Part shown: one piece after another, positions 7,049 through 13,564 of the stretch
How positions within the stretch are numbered: position 1 is the first letter of the stretch
Layout: the number at the start of each line of letters is the position of its first letter
Source: a virus
IMG/VR virus record: IMGVR_UViG_3300015371_000209
Location: 1-21,775 of that record
DNA: 21,775 nucleotides
Strand: one strand, 5' to 3'
Translations under genes and position numbers: made by a program
The notes under the pieces: generated by a model
The model's input: only the letters and a program-made list of their open reading frames with translations
What the model was told of the DNA's origin: nothing
The model's database searches: none

Positions 7049-9323
7049 GCTCACGGAGGATTATCGGGCCAAGCTGACAGCCCTTTCGGAGGATGCGCAG
7101 CAGGCGGCGCGCTCGAGCTGGGGCAGGCTGGATTACGACAACCTCAGCAGCAGCTACGTTCCGCTCGGCGACGCAATCGCGCGGGCGGTAGAGCGCGGCC
7201 AGCGCGAGGCGGTCTACTTGACGGCGGGCTATTTGGGGGCCTTCCTCAGCAGTGAGCTAGGCCAGCGCGTCAGCCCTCCGACCGTCAGGCCGAACGGATA
7301 CGTAGGTAAGTCATTCCGGGGCGAGCCGCTGCGCCCAACCTTGGACAAGCCGCTAATCGCCACGCTGGTTGCAATCCGCGAGGTTCAGCAAGACCCGCTC
7401 GGGATTGGCCTGCGGGCGCTGCTGGCCAACGTCGATTTGGACGTAAAGCAGGCGGCCCGGCAGGCGCTCATCGATGAGATTGAGGCGGACGAGCGCATTG
7501 ACGGATTCATTCGCTCGGTGCGTGGTACCTGCCCGGCCTGCGCCTCCAAGGCGGGCGCAGACGGCCATACCAAATTCCCAGTACATCCACACTGTCAGTG
7601 CATTGGTGAACCAAACGTCAAGGTACCGGACAACAAGAGGAATCAGCGGCTCTCCGGCGAGCAGCGCTTTGACCGGATGTCGTATCAGGAGCAGGACGAG
7701 CTGCTGGGGCCTGATTTGGCGCAGGCGGTACGCGACAACCGGGTCAAGCTGGCGGATCTCGGGAGTATCAGCGCGGACGGCAAATTCCTGACCAACCTCT
7801 CGATACAGGAGGCCTTGGCAGAGCATTTGGCGGAGCGCTCGCCGCTGGGCTTCCGCGCTCGGATTGGGCGCGTCACCAAAGGCATTGACCCGGATAAGCC
7901 CAAGCAGCCGGTCAATAGCCTGGACGAGATTTACGCGCGAGCCGATGCTGAGAACCGGGCGCTGGAGGAATTCCTAGACCTCGGTAGGGGCGTGTCAAGA
8001 GAGCTAGGGGCGGGCGAGCTACGCGCGGCCGAGGGGAATTTCATCGAGCGCGCGGCGGCTCTATCCGCAGAGGAGCGCCCGCAGGTCATCATCGCTCCGA
8101 TCAAAAAGCGCGCGACGGCTGAGGCCAAGCTGGCGGCCAAGCACAAACAGCCGCAGGACCTTAGAGATGTAACGCGCGCCTCGATCCTCGTCCACCATGC
8201 CGACGACATTCCGGGGGCGGTCGCCAAGCTGCGCTCATACGCGGATAAGCAGGGCTGGGACCTGCTGAATGCGGAGAACGGCTTCCTTGGGCCAAGCAAG
8301 AGCGGCTACCGCGACTTGGCGGTGCTGCTGCGCTCCCCGAGCGGCTTCATCCACGAGCTGCAATTCCACATAGACCCCATGTGGGCTGCCAAGTTCCGAG
8401 GGCAAGGGCATGACCTCTACGTTGAATGGCGGCGGCTGAACGCGATTAAGCGCGGCGGCGAGCGCCCGCTGACGGCTGGCGAGAATTCGAAGCTGCTCTC
8501 GCTTGAGCGTCAGATGAAGCGGATGTACGACCGGGCCTGGAAGGCGGCTAAGCCGACGCGCGGGACGGAGCGGGTACGAGATGCACTGGAGCCTTGGCAG
8601 CGCGAGGGCCGGAAGCTTTTCCGCGAGGACCTCAAGAATCCAGATGCGCTGACCCCGGCTAGCGATTACGCCGATACCGTGCTCTCCGTGCCGGAGCGGA
8701 ATGCGGCCAATACTTACGGCTCACCGAACCTATACAAGCTGTTTCAGCAGGCCAGCCGCGATCCGTCAAAGGTTTTGAAGGAGGCGGAGGACTTTAAGTC
8801 GCGTGGGGGGGTTATGCCCCGAACCATGGTTCCCTCGGATGCTGTGTATGGTTTCGGCTTCGAAAGTACCTCGCGCTTGACGGCGGAGGAAATAGCAACC
8901 GAGATAGAGCGGCAATCGTCCTGGCTTACGCACGCGATTGCGCGGCATGGCGAGGAGCCTCCCCTGGGTACAGAGCTGGTGCGTATGACCGGCATGGACC
9001 ATTTGCCTGAGGAAATCCTGCTCCAGCTTGCACAGGGCGAGCAGGTCGATTTGCAGGACACCGGCTATCTGGCCTTTACGGACGATCTTGAGGTCGCGGA
9101 CTTCGTTTCAGCGATTACGGCTAAGGAGGCAGGCGCGGCCGACCGCGCGCTCTGGCACGTTCATACAGATGGGGTAAAGGGCCTACATACAAATGGGGTA
9201 GACCCCCACAACCACCCGATTGACGAGTGGATCTACCCGCCGCGCACGCCCTTTACCATCAAGCTGAGGCGGGCAGCCGCTAGGGGCCGCCCTGCTGAGT
9301 ACGACGTACACCTACACCATTGA
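7023..9323 (+). CDS. MuF minor head protein fused to RelA/SpoT-like and ADP-ribosyltransferase-like domains, 766 aa
   Basis: Three parts are visible. (1) Residues ~10-260 are MuF-like: a helical N-terminus, then GTCPACASKAG..KFPVHPHCQC (168-193; C170, C173, H190, C191, C193), a metal-knuckle pattern typical of MuF, and FDRMSYQEQDELLGPDLA (216-233). (2) Residues ~340-505 resemble RelA/SpoT-like synthetase toxins: KKRATAEAKLAAKH, RDVTRASILV (381-390), SGYRDLAVLL (427-436), HELQFH (444-449) and GHDLYVEWRR (462-471). (3) Residues ~600-766 resemble an ADP-ribosyltransferase of the R-S-E type: ELVRMTG (R654), GYLAFTDD (681-688) and IDEWIYPPRTPFTI (733-746; candidate catalytic E735). MuF proteins ride inside the head, and phage MuF-toxin fusions are a known class. 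Two effector-like domains in one chain would be unusual. Domain 3 has a more AT-rich feel than its surroundings. MuF assignment is secure; the enzyme domains are motif-based inference. Confidence 0.8.
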   Translation: MPSNRSSLRLTEDYRAKLTALSEDAQQAARSSWGRLDYDNLSSSYVPLGDAIARAVERGQREAVYLTAGYLGAFLSSELGQRVSPPTVRPNGYVGKSFRGEPLRPTLDKPLIATLVAIREVQQDPLGIGLRALLANVDLDVKQAARQALIDEIEADERIDGFIRSVRGTCPACASKAGADGHTKFPVHPHCQCIGEPNVKVPDNKRNQRLSGEQRFDRMSYQEQDELLGPDLAQAVRDNRVKLADLGSISADGKFLTNLSIQEALAEHLAERSPLGFRARIGRVTKGIDPDKPKQPVNSLDEIYARADAENRALEEFLDLGRGVSRELGAGELRAAEGNFIERAAALSAEERPQVIIAPIKKRATAEAKLAAKHKQPQDLRDVTRASILVHHADDIPGAVAKLRSYADKQGWDLLNAENGFLGPSKSGYRDLAVLLRSPSGFIHELQFHIDPMWAAKFRGQGHDLYVEWRRLNAIKRGGERPLTAGENSKLLSLERQMKRMYDRAWKAAKPTRGTERVRDALEPWQREGRKLFREDLKNPDALTPASDYADTVLSVPERNAANTYGSPNLYKLFQQASRDPSKVLKEAEDFKSRGGVMPRTMVPSDAVYGFGFESTSRLTAEEIATEIERQSSWLTHAIARHGEEPPLGTELVRMTGMDHLPEEILLQLAQGEQVDLQDTGYLAFTDDLEVADFVSAITAKEAGAADRALWHVHTDGVKGLHTNGVDPHNHPIDEWIYPPRTPFTIKLRRAAARGRPAEYDVHLHH

Positions 9324-9544
9324 TTAACCCCGCTGACATACCGCCCTCGCTTTGGGATCCGGGCGACCCGCAGCCTGCCGGGCCGCCGCCCGAGGGAGAT
9401 TTCTTCGCCAGCCTGAGCGAGGCTGAGCAGGACGCCTTGGTCGGCCGCGATGTTGCGGAAAGGGTCCGCTCGGGCGAGGTTTCAAGCCTGGACGCGAGCG
9501 TTCTGCGCCTAATCGAGACGGCTAGGCAGGAACCGGAGCTTTAA
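9320..9544 (+). CDS. Small MuF-motif protein, 74 aa
   Basis: The TTG at 9320 overlaps the TGA of the MuF gene (TTGA), so translation is coupled. Residues 1-28 are Pro-rich (INPADIPPSLWDPGDPQP). Residues 29-59 (FFASLSEAEQDALVGRD, then AERVRSGEVSSLD) align without gaps to MuF residues 216-246 in the same phage (S-x-x-EQD-x-L-x-G-x-D-x-A-x-x-VR...V). That motif is often found at the C-terminal end of MuF minor head proteins. It may be a displaced MuF tail left when the toxin-like domains were inserted, a capsid-contact peptide, or a partner that masks the effector. None of these is shown directly. Confidence 0.65.
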   Translation: MINPADIPPSLWDPGDPQPAGPPPEGDFFASLSEAEQDALVGRDVAERVRSGEVSSLDASVLRLIETARQEPEL

Positions 9545-9723
9545 GGGGCCTCGGCCAGCAGGCGGCGGGCGTCTTGCTCGGAAACCTGCCTCATATGGTC
9601 CAAGTCCTGCTCGCTGATGGTATGGACGCCTACGGCCGGTACCCATTTGCCCTCAAGGCCAATGTCTAAGGCCCCATCGGGGTGCTCCCTCCAGACATTC
9701 TCGTCGTAGGCGTAATAGATCAT
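9541..9723 (-). CDS. Hypothetical leftward protein beside the MuF fusion, 60 aa
   Basis: A 60-residue product: MIYYAYDENVWREHPDGAL, then VPAVGVHTISEQDLDHMRQ, ending RRLLAEAP. The N-terminal half looks like a beta sheet rich in aromatics and the second half like a helix. No family is recognised. A TACAGT box (9730-9735) lies six bases before the ATG, suggesting leaderless transcription, and a GGAGG is 12 bases upstream. A palindrome at 9751-9770 sits where the -35 would be. Its TAA overlaps the TAA of the 74-residue gene on the other strand (TTAA). Its place next to a toxin-like gene under separate control makes it an immunity candidate, but nothing in the sequence shows this. Confidence 0.55.
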   Translation of the reverse strand: MIYYAYDENVWREHPDGALDIGLEGKWVPAVGVHTISEQDLDHMRQVSEQDARRLLAEAP

Positions 9724-9750
9724 GCTTCCACTGTACCTCCGGCCCGGCGC

Positions 9751-9770
9751 TTTGGCTCTATAGAGCCTAA
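9751..9770. repeat. TTTGGCTCT-type palindrome, copy 1
   Basis: TTTGGCTCTATAGAGCCTAA: the central 14 bases GGCTCTA/TAGAGCC are a perfect palindrome and the outer pairs have one mismatch. It overlaps the expected -35 region of the leftward 60-residue gene and lies 18 bases upstream of the TTGCGG box of the rightward promoter. It belongs to a set of three with centres at about 9760, 9880 and 10004. Operator function is inferred. Confidence 0.7.
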
Positions 9771-9788
9771 AAACGATGCGGGATTTGG

Positions 9789-9817
9789 TTGCGGGGGGAG
9801 CAGGCTAGTGCTATAAC
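9789..9817 (+). promoter_or_regulatory. Sigma70-type promoter for protease and capsid genes
   Basis: TTGCGG at 9789-9794, a 17-base spacer, then TATAAC at 9812-9817: the best -35/-10 pair I see in the window. Transcription would begin near 9824 and run through about 270 bases of leader to the protease ATG at 10098. An inverted repeat (9826-9841) lies right at the predicted start, so repression there is plausible. Assigned from sequence alone. Confidence 0.55.
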
Positions 9818-9825
9818 CGATAACA

Positions 9826-9841
9826 CTAATGTTCACATTAG
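9826..9841. promoter_or_regulatory. Operator-like inverted repeat CTAATG-TTCA-CATTAG
   Basis: Perfect 6-bp arms separated by TTCA, positioned about +3 to +18 relative to the start predicted from the TATAAC box. This is the classic place for a repressor site. It differs in sequence from the three TTTGGCTCT palindromes, so a second regulator is implied. No regulator gene matching it is identified in the window. Confidence 0.5.
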
Positions 9842-9870
9842 CCTCCTACGGCGCGCCGGGCAATCCCATT

Positions 9871-9890
9871 TTTGGCTCTGTAGAGCCAAA
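9871..9890. repeat. TTTGGCTCT-type palindrome, copy 2
   Basis: TTTGGCTCTGTAGAGCCAAA: perfect 9-bp arms around GT. Its centre is 120 bases from copy 1. In the rightward transcript it could form a hairpin, but the strand carries T on the 5-prime side and A on the 3-prime side, the reverse of an intrinsic terminator on either strand. Confidence 0.7.
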
Positions 9891-9932
9891 TTCGGAGGAG
9901 CAAACTTTGTAGCATTCTGCATTATCTGGTGC

Positions 9933-9959
9933 AAGTTTACTTGGCACGGTGCTAAACTT
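9933..9959. repeat. Inverted repeat AAGTTTA...TAAACTT
   Basis: AAGTTTA (9933-9939) and TAAACTT (9953-9959) are perfect 7-bp arms, and inside them GCAC (9944-9947) faces GTGC (9949-9952) around one base. It lies between palindrome copies 2 and 3. It could be a further protein site or an RNA hairpin in the protease leader; the loop arrangement makes a strong RNA stem less likely than a DNA site. Confidence 0.4.
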
Positions 9960-9994
9960 AGAAGGTTACGACTGCCGAGCGCGCTGCGGGCAGC

Positions 9995-10014
9995 TTTTGG
10001 CTCTACAGAGCCAA
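9995..10014. repeat. TTTGGCTCT-type palindrome, copy 3
   Basis: TTTTGGCTCTACAGAGCCAAAA occupies 9995-10014 with perfect 10-bp arms around AC, the longest of the three copies. Its centre is 124 bases from copy 2. It lies about 85 bases before the protease ATG. Confidence 0.7.
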
Positions 10015-10097
10015 AACTAAGACCACACCCCTCCTGCCTCGCCCCGGCCAGCACCTAATTGATGCCCCGTAGATGGGGCAGATCCGAGGGGGTCGGT

Positions 10098-12122
10098 ATG
10101 CCTTGGCATGTCGCAAAGAGCACAAGCTGCCCAGACTCCAAGCCGTGGGCCGTCATTAAGGACGCCGATGGTTCGGTGGCAGGCTGCCACGCGACGCGCG
10201 AGGCGGCGAATTTGCAAGTGGCAGCGCTGTACGCGCAAGAAAGCTGGGAGGAAATGCAGCACAAAGCATTCTCTGTCGATGTCAAGGCGGATTCAGACGG
10301 TGAGGCCGGTAGCTTTGAGGCGCTTGTCGCCGTCTTTGGCAACGTCGATTCGGTAGGCGACCGGATTGTGCCGGGCGCGTTCAGCAAGACGCTGGAGCGC
10401 TGGCGCGGCGCTGGCGACCCTATTCCGATCATCCTCAGCCATAAGCACGACGATCCGATGGCGCATATCGGGATCGCTGACCCGAACGACGTCGTAGAGA
10501 CGGATCGCGGCCTGCGGGTACGCGGCACGCTCGATATCCACGACAATGAGACGGCCAAGCAGGTCCACCGTCTGATGAAGCGCCGCTCGCTTAAGGAATT
10601 CTCGTTTGGCTACCGCGTTCCGCGCGGCGGCGAGCGGGCTGCTAAGGATGGCGCGAACGAGCTACTTGAGATCGACCTGGTCGAGATTGGGCCGACGCTC
10701 AAGGGGGCGAATCCGAGCACGGAGCTACACGCCGTCAAGAGCGCGCTCGAAAAGGCAACTTGGACGACGGCGTACATAAACGATTTGCCGGACTCGGCGT
10801 TCCTCTACATCGAGGCTGGGGGCGAGAAGGATGCGGAGGGTAAGACGACGCCGCGCTCGCTGCGGCATTTCCCCTACAAGGACGCTAGCGGGGCCGTCGA
10901 CATGGCCCATTTGCGAAATGCGGCGGCACGTATCCCGCAGGCCAGCATCCCGCAAGAGGTAAAGGACCGGCTGGCGGCGCGCGTCTCGCGCATGCTGGAG
11001 GAGCGCAAGGACGAGCCTCCGAACGAGAAGGCGCTGCGGCGCGAAAGCTGGGAGAGCCACCTTTCCGATTTGACGGCCGGGCTGCCGAGCGCGGCGGCGC
11101 TGGCTAGCGAGAGCATCGAGCAGCTCCAAGGCCGCGTCGAGCAGCTAGGCGGCGAGCTACAGGCGGCCCGCGAGGGCAGTAAGGCCCCGGCGAGCGAGGG
11201 CGAGCTACGGCGGAAAGAGCAGCAGGATCGCCTCAAGGGCCTAGACGTGCCTGAGGGCGAGCCGGAGCCGCCGGGCGAGGTCCGTTTCGCGCAGATCGAG
11301 GCTGAGCTAGCGCTGATTAAGCAGGCGCTCGCGGAGCGCGAGCCTGAGCCTGAGCCGCAGCCACTTACGGCCAATGAGCTACGGCGCATGCACAGCATGG
11401 ACAGGCTCAAGGACGCGGCCGTCCCAGTAGGCGAGCCGGAGCCGGAGCCGGACCCCATGGTCGAGCTGCGGGGCGCGCTGGAGCGACTCCAATCCGACCT
11501 AGCGGAGGTCAAGGCCGAGGTTCAGCGCCCGCCGGAGCCGCCCGCTGAGGAGGAGCTGAGGCGCGCGGACGCGGAGGCGCGGCTGCGCGAGGCGGAGGTA
11601 GCGGCGAGCGAGCCGGTCAATCCGCTAGCTGAGGTCGCAGGGCAGCTAGGCGAGCAGATGACGGCGCTCAAGGCCGAGCTAGAGGCGGTCAAGGCGGCCG
11701 TCGAGCGCGAGCCGGAGCCTACGGACGGCGATTTGCGGCGGCGCGCGCAGGCGGAGCGCCTCAAGGATGCGACCGAGGGTGTCCCGCCCGCGCCGCCGCA
11801 GCCGGACGTCGCACAGGAATTGCGAGAACAGCTAAAGCAATTGACGGATACCGTCAGTGAGCTAGCTGCGCAGATGCAGCAAAGATTGGACCGGATCGAG
11901 GATTCGGTGTCCGAGGAGCGACTCGCCAAGGACGCGGGACAAGATCCCCTCAGGAAGCGCAGCCGAGAGGTCGTGCTGGAAATTGCCAGCCGGGGCCTCA
12001 GCCAGCGCAAGCCGCCCAAGACGCGTGAGCCGGAGCAGCCCGAGGGGCTGAACGAGCAGGCGCTTAAGCGTCAGTCACGCGACGTCATGTTAGAACTACT
12101 CACGGGTAGGGAGGAATCTTGA
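10098..12122 (+). CDS. Prohead protease fused to a repetitive coiled-coil scaffold-like tail, 674 aa
   Basis: Residues 1-45 (MPWHVAKSTSCPDSKPWAV, GCHATREAANLQVAALYA) are a leader domain found ahead of some actinophage proteases. Residues ~52-215 are a HK97-type (U35) prohead protease: FEALVAVFGNVDSVGDRIV, LSHKHDD (H115/H117), LKEFSFGYRVPRG (S169) and DLVEIGPTLKGANP. It cleaves scaffold and capsid N-termini during maturation. Residues ~220-300 form a second small domain (LPDSAFLYIE, HLRNAAARIP). From ~366 to ~604 come four ~59-residue ELRR/PEP/coiled-coil repeats, then two related LKRQSRDVMLEL-type segments. The tail probably serves as the scaffold (delta-like). I prefer ATG 10098, behind GAGGGGG, over TTG 10059. 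The TGA overlaps the capsid gene's TTG. Confidence 0.9.
   Translation: MPWHVAKSTSCPDSKPWAVIKDADGSVAGCHATREAANLQVAALYAQESWEEMQHKAFSVDVKADSDGEAGSFEALVAVFGNVDSVGDRIVPGAFSKTLERWRGAGDPIPIILSHKHDDPMAHIGIADPNDVVETDRGLRVRGTLDIHDNETAKQVHRLMKRRSLKEFSFGYRVPRGGERAAKDGANELLEIDLVEIGPTLKGANPSTELHAVKSALEKATWTTAYINDLPDSAFLYIEAGGEKDAEGKTTPRSLRHFPYKDASGAVDMAHLRNAAARIPQASIPQEVKDRLAARVSRMLEERKDEPPNEKALRRESWESHLSDLTAGLPSAAALASESIEQLQGRVEQLGGELQAAREGSKAPASEGELRRKEQQDRLKGLDVPEGEPEPPGEVRFAQIEAELALIKQALAEREPEPEPQPLTANELRRMHSMDRLKDAAVPVGEPEPEPDPMVELRGALERLQSDLAEVKAEVQRPPEPPAEEELRRADAEARLREAEVAASEPVNPLAEVAGQLGEQMTALKAELEAVKAAVEREPEPTDGDLRRRAQAERLKDATEGVPPAPPQPDVAQELREQLKQLTDTVSELAAQMQQRLDRIEDSVSEERLAKDAGQDPLRKRSREVVLEIASRGLSQRKPPKTREPEQPEGLNEQALKRQSRDVMLELLTGREES
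11193..11906 (+). repeat. Four tandem ~59-codon repeats in the protease tail
   Basis: The anchor motif (E/D)LRR-x-x-x-x-x-RLK recurs with its acidic codon at 11202, 11376, 11553 and 11730, that is at spacings of 174, 177 and 177 bases (58, 59 and 59 codons). Each unit reads: ELRR helix, VP-x-GEPEPxP-like turn (weaker in units 3 and 4), then a leucine heptad helix such as LQSDLAEVKAEV, then PEP. Units have diverged, so the duplication is not recent. This is an in-gene protein repeat, not a mobile element. Confidence 0.75.
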
Positions 12123-13468
12123 CCCGCAACGAAAGACGTAAGAAGGCAATCGAGCTGGAGATGCAGCGGCACTCCGGCGAAATCAAGGGGATCTGGCAGA
12201 AGGCGGACGAGGAGGACCGCGAGAGCAACTCCGACGAGCGCCGCGACGTCGAGTCGAAGCTGAAGGCCATCGAGCTACTCAAGACTGAGCTAGCCGAGGT
12301 CGAGGCGAACATCAAGGTCGAGCAGGACGTCAACGACGTCTCGCGCGGCCTCGGGCAGGCCGAGCCGAGCGTCAGCGACGACGGCGGCGCGAGGGTGAAG
12401 TTCGAGCCTGCGCCGTGGGCGTATGGCCCGCCCCGCGTCAAGGACATGGGCCAGGAGTTCATCGAGTCCAAGTCCTTCCAGGCGATTCACGAGTCCTGGA
12501 AGAGCGGGAACCGGGTCGAGTTCTCGACCGGCTCGGTTTCGATGAAGGGCACGCTGCTGGAGGGTACGGGCACCTCGCCCGGTACCGGCGGCGCGCTGGC
12601 GGCCCCCGTGCCGCAGGTGGTCCCCGGTGTCGTTCAGAGGCTTTTCCAGCCGCTGAGCGTCAACGACCTACTGGCGCAGGGTACGACCAATTCCAACACG
12701 CTCCGGTACGTCGTGGAAGGCACGGCGACCTCGGGCGCGGCGGGAGTCGCGGAGGGCGGCACCAAGCCCGAGTCGACGCTCGCGCTGAGCACGGTAGACG
12801 AGCCGGTCAAGAAGATCGCGACCTCGCTTACCGTCTCGGACGAGATGCTGGAGGACGCCCCGGCCCTCCAGTCGTACATCAACGGGCGGCTCTCGCTGTT
12901 CATCCGTATCGAGGAGGAGCGTCAGCTCCTGCTCGGCGCGGGCGGCAACGACCTGACCGGCCTTTCCACTCGCACGGGTGTCAACACCTACGCGGGCGGC
13001 ACGGCACAGGGGAACGCGGCGGTGCAGATCTTCAAGGCCCTGAACGGGACGAGAGGGTCGGCGCTGCTGGAGCCGGACGGGATCATTCTGAACCCGGCCG
13101 ACTGGGAGAAGATCAGGCTGCTGACGGATACCGCCGGGCAGTTCTACGGCGGCGGCCCGTTCCTCGGCCCGTACGGCGGCCCGCAGGGGCCGATCGGGTC
13201 AAGCGGCCAGCTCTCGGGACCGACCGACCAGATCTGGAACAAGCCGATTGTCGTCACCACGGCTATCGGCGCTGGCACGGCGTTCCTCGGAGCGTTCTCG
13301 TCGGCAGCGCAGGTCTTCCGGCGCTCCGGCATCGGGATCGAGGCGAGCAACTCACACTCGAATTACTTCGAGCTGAACCTCATCAAGATCCGGGCAGAGC
13401 AGCGGCTGGCGCTGGCGGTCTACCGTCCGTCGGCATTCACCAGGGTCGTGCTCGGCCACACCAACTAG
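12119..13468 (+). CDS. Major capsid protein, HK97 fold, 449 aa
   Basis: Residues 1-75 are a charged helical delta-like region (AIELEMQRHSGEIKGIWQK, ELLKTELAEVEAN), usually removed by the protease. The HK97-fold body follows: LAAPVPQVVPGVVQRLFQP, VNDLLAQGTTNSNTLRYVV, PVKKIATSLTVSDEMLED, LFIRIEEERQLLLGAGGND, DGIILNPADWEKIRLL and a C-terminal strand IKIRAEQRLALAVYRPSAF. It self-assembles into the icosahedral shell. TTG 12119 sits behind AGGGAGG and overlaps the protease TGA (TTGA). Codon choice is far more C-ending than in neighbours (about 20 ATC to 3 ATT and no ATA for Ile), as expected of the most highly translated late gene. A large hairpin follows its stop. Confidence 0.95.
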   Translation: MTRNERRKKAIELEMQRHSGEIKGIWQKADEEDRESNSDERRDVESKLKAIELLKTELAEVEANIKVEQDVNDVSRGLGQAEPSVSDDGGARVKFEPAPWAYGPPRVKDMGQEFIESKSFQAIHESWKSGNRVEFSTGSVSMKGTLLEGTGTSPGTGGALAAPVPQVVPGVVQRLFQPLSVNDLLAQGTTNSNTLRYVVEGTATSGAAGVAEGGTKPESTLALSTVDEPVKKIATSLTVSDEMLEDAPALQSYINGRLSLFIRIEEERQLLLGAGGNDLTGLSTRTGVNTYAGGTAQGNAAVQIFKALNGTRGSALLEPDGIILNPADWEKIRLLTDTAGQFYGGGPFLGPYGGPQGPIGSSGQLSGPTDQIWNKPIVVTTAIGAGTAFLGAFSSAAQVFRRSGIGIEASNSHSNYFELNLIKIRAEQRLALAVYRPSAFTRVVLGHTN

Positions 13469-13490
13469 GCGGCTGATTAAGTCGCTTTCG

Positions 13491-13548
13491 CTAGAGCCGG
13501 GCGCGGAGCGTTCCTCCCAAGCGCGCCAACTCCGCGCTCGGCCTCTAG
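13491..13548 (+). terminator. Long hairpin after the capsid gene (attenuator-like)
   Basis: 13491-13508 (CTAGAGCCGGGCGCGGAG) pairs with 13530-13548 (CTCCGCGCTCGGCCTCTAG) over about 18 bp with one bulge and one mismatch, around a 21-base loop. It begins 22 bases after the capsid stop and ends just before the ribosome binding site of the connector gene. There is no U-tract, so it is not a standard intrinsic terminator. It may lower read-through into the less-needed connector, or protect the 3-prime end of the capsid mRNA. Confidence 0.55.
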
Positions 13549-13564
13549 CTCAGGGAGGGGGTAG

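Larger units (their letters stand above)
9724..10097. other. Non-coding, AT-richer control region
   Basis: I see no convincing gene in these 374 bases. They are visibly richer in A and T than the flanking genes and hold at least five inverted repeats: 9751-9770, 9826-9841, 9871-9890, 9933-9959 and 9995-10014. They also hold a good promoter at 9789-9817 pointing to the protease and capsid genes. Near the end, TGCCCC (10062-10067) can pair with GGGGCA (10074-10079) just before the protease ribosome binding site. Open frames that cross the region translate the palindromes themselves and have no family-like sequence. Confidence 0.7.

Noticed and set aside
9941-9957. Sigma54-like TTGGCACG
   Set aside because: The -24 half matches but the -12 half (TTGC) is absent, and the likely host group lacks sigma54.
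9890-9990. Possible tRNA (GGTTACGACTGCC looked T-arm-like)
   Set aside because: No matching acceptor, D or anticodon stems can be drawn.
9751-10014. TTTGGCTCT palindromes as intrinsic terminators or as a CRISPR array
   Set aside because: T and A tracts are on the wrong sides for termination, and the units are palindromic, only three in number and ~120 bp apart with no short uniform spacers.
9789-10058. 89-residue rightward and 73-residue leftward open frames
   Set aside because: They translate the palindromes and promoter, have many Cys/Trp/His in odd order and no codon pattern like the neighbours.
10874-12019. Long minus-strand Ser-rich open frames opposite the protease tail
   Set aside because: Antisense shadow of the GAG/CTC-rich repeats; serine low complexity only.
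12415-13476. 353-residue open frame inside the capsid gene
   Set aside because: A +1 shadow caused by C/G-rich third codon positions; it is Arg/Gly-rich without any fold pattern.
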